Source of the DNA: an uncultured Pelagibacteraceae bacterium
GTDB lineage: Bacteria > Pseudomonadota > Alphaproteobacteria > Pelagibacterales > Pelagibacteraceae
Assembly (NCBI GenBank): GCA_902571375.1
Contig: CACGBP010000002.1
Coordinates: forward strand, 1-64,000
Direction: 5' to 3'
Length of the DNA stretch: 64,000 bases
Shown here: positions 63,171 through 64,000 of the stretch, piece by piece
Layout: the number at the start of each line of letters is the position of its first letter
Numbering within the stretch: the stretch's first letter is position 1
The notes under the pieces: generated by a model
Told to the model about the DNA's origin: nothing
The model's input: only the letters and a program-made list of their open reading frames with translations
Databases searched by the model: none
Translations under genes and position numbers: made by a program

Positions 63171-64000
63171 ATGAGTAAAAAAAGAAATAATCCTGAAACC
63201 ATTGCCATTCATGGTGGTGATTACAGAAGTGACCCAGCAACTAATGCTGTTGCTGTGCCAATATATAGAACAACATCATATCAATTTCAAAGCACTGAGC
63301 ATGCAGCAAATTTGTTTGCATTAAAGGAATTTGGAAATATCTACACGAGGATTATGAATCCTACTAATGATGTTTTAGAAAAAAGAATTGCAGCATTAGA
63401 AGGTGGATTATCTTGTGTAACAGTTTCATCTGGACAAACTGCTTCAAGCTTTGCAGTTTTAAATGTTGCTCAATCTGGAGATAATATTGTAAGTTCCACG
63501 GATCTTTATGGAGGGACAGTTTCATTATTTACACATACATTGAGTAAACTTGGAATAGAAATTAGATATGCTGATCCAAGTGATCCTAAAAATTTTGAAA
63601 AAGCAATAGATGATAAAACTAGAGCTTTTTATGGTGAAACATTACCTAATCCATATTTAAGAGTGTTTCCTATCAAAGAAGTTTCTGATATTGGAAGGAA
63701 ATACAATATACCACTAATTATGGATAATACTGCTGCACCTGTAATATGTAAACCAATAGAACATGGAGCAGCTGTTGTTATACATTCATTAACAAAATAT
63801 ATTGGTGGACATGGAACTGCTGTTGCTGGAAGCATAGTTGATAGTGGTAACTTTGACTGGACTGCGGATCCTAAAAGACAACCTCTATTTAATGAACCTG
63901 ATGCAAGTTATGGAGGTGTGGTTTGGGGAAAAGCTGTACCAGAATTAACAGGAGCTAATGTACCTTTTGCAGTCAGAGCAAGAGTTTGTTTGCTTAGAGA
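63171..64000 (+). CDS. metY: O-acetylhomoserine sulfhydrylase/homocysteine synthase (3' partial)
   Basis: PLP enzyme of the Cys/Met metabolism family joining O-acetylhomoserine with sulfide or methanethiol. The gene runs off the right edge after about 276 codons. TIAIHGGDYRSDPATNAVAV, YRTTSYQF, YTRIMNPTNDVLEKRIAALE, SSGQTASSFAVLNV and the PLP lysine in VIHSLTKYIGGHGTAVAG identify it; MetY is favoured over MetB or MetZ by these motifs. A strong GGAG ribosome site is part of the SAM-V aptamer upstream, so SAM should switch it off. Confidence 0.92.
   Translation, partial: MSKKRNNPETIAIHGGDYRSDPATNAVAVPIYRTTSYQFQSTEHAANLFALKEFGNIYTRIMNPTNDVLEKRIAALEGGLSCVTVSSGQTASSFAVLNVAQSGDNIVSSTDLYGGTVSLFTHTLSKLGIEIRYADPSDPKNFEKAIDDKTRAFYGETLPNPYLRVFPIKEVSDIGRKYNIPLIMDNTAAPVICKPIEHGAAVVIHSLTKYIGGHGTAVAGSIVDSGNFDWTADPKRQPLFNEPDASYGGVVWGKAVPELTGANVPFAVRARVCLLR

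Noticed and set aside
63629-63835. Minus-strand open frame inside metY
   Set aside because: It is a shadow of the strongly recognisable metY reading frame.

Overview
This 64 kb window is a chromosomal segment of a very AT-rich, tightly packed alphaproteobacterium. The features that point to SAR11 (Candidatus Pelagibacter) are the low GC, gene spacing that is mostly between -10 and +50 bases, the argS / nagZ / scpAB / tatABC / serS and mltB / rlpA / dac / tmk / holB / metG / tatD gene orders, and a SAM-V-type riboswitch, a class known from marine bacteria. No rRNA, CRISPR array, transposon or complete prophage was seen. There are four intact tRNAs (Lys, Ser, Pro, Glu) and one half-tRNA remnant.

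Layout. 0-7.6 kb: phosphate uptake and signalling (pstC-pstA-pstB-phoU-phoB), facing a small arsenate-detoxification operon (membrane protein, arsC, aquaporin), then a Zur-controlled zinc importer (znuC-znuB-zur diverging from znuA). 8.7-34.5 kb: housekeeping genes, namely a cyclic imino acid reductase, xthA, an A-type Fe-S carrier, dgt, argS, nagZ, scpAB, tatABC, serS, yajC-secDF, uvrA diverging from ssb-gyrA-coaD-ppi-tgt, tRNA-Lys, an M48 protease, recG and sdhE. 34.5-37.8 kb: a short island bounded by an intact tRNA-Ser gene and a copy of its 5' half. It carries a lipid kinase, a PlcP-type phospholipase and a glycosyltransferase. 37.9-50.8 kb: cell-wall, DNA-replication and translation genes, nhaA, tRNA-Pro, a complex I accessory subunit, an SbmA/BacA-like protein and glpX. 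50.8-57.3 kb: an accessory stretch with tRNA-Glu, a GIY-YIG protein, four glycan-related genes, and a Cre-like recombinase with a loxP-like dyad just upstream of it. 57.8-63 kb: two transporters and an operon reading rplM-rpsI-argC-lipoprotein-hom-AEC. The right edge is metY under a tandem SAM-II/SAM-V riboswitch leader.

How it fits together. Three separate loci make sense as one adaptation to phosphate scarcity: high-affinity phosphate uptake under PhoB; ArsC plus aquaporin to remove arsenate that enters through phosphate transporters; and the PlcP/glycosyltransferase/lipid-kinase island, which would replace phospholipid with glycolipid and salvage phosphate. A Pho-box-like direct repeat lies in the divergent promoter of that island. 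Because the cassette is bounded by a tRNA-Ser half duplication, it looks like an acquired ecotype trait. At the right edge, hom supplies homoserine, the backbone precursor for O-acetylhomoserine, which the divergent, SAM-regulated metY turns into homocysteine or methionine.

All calls come from reading motifs, gene order and sequence by eye. No database search, alignment or structure calculation was run.
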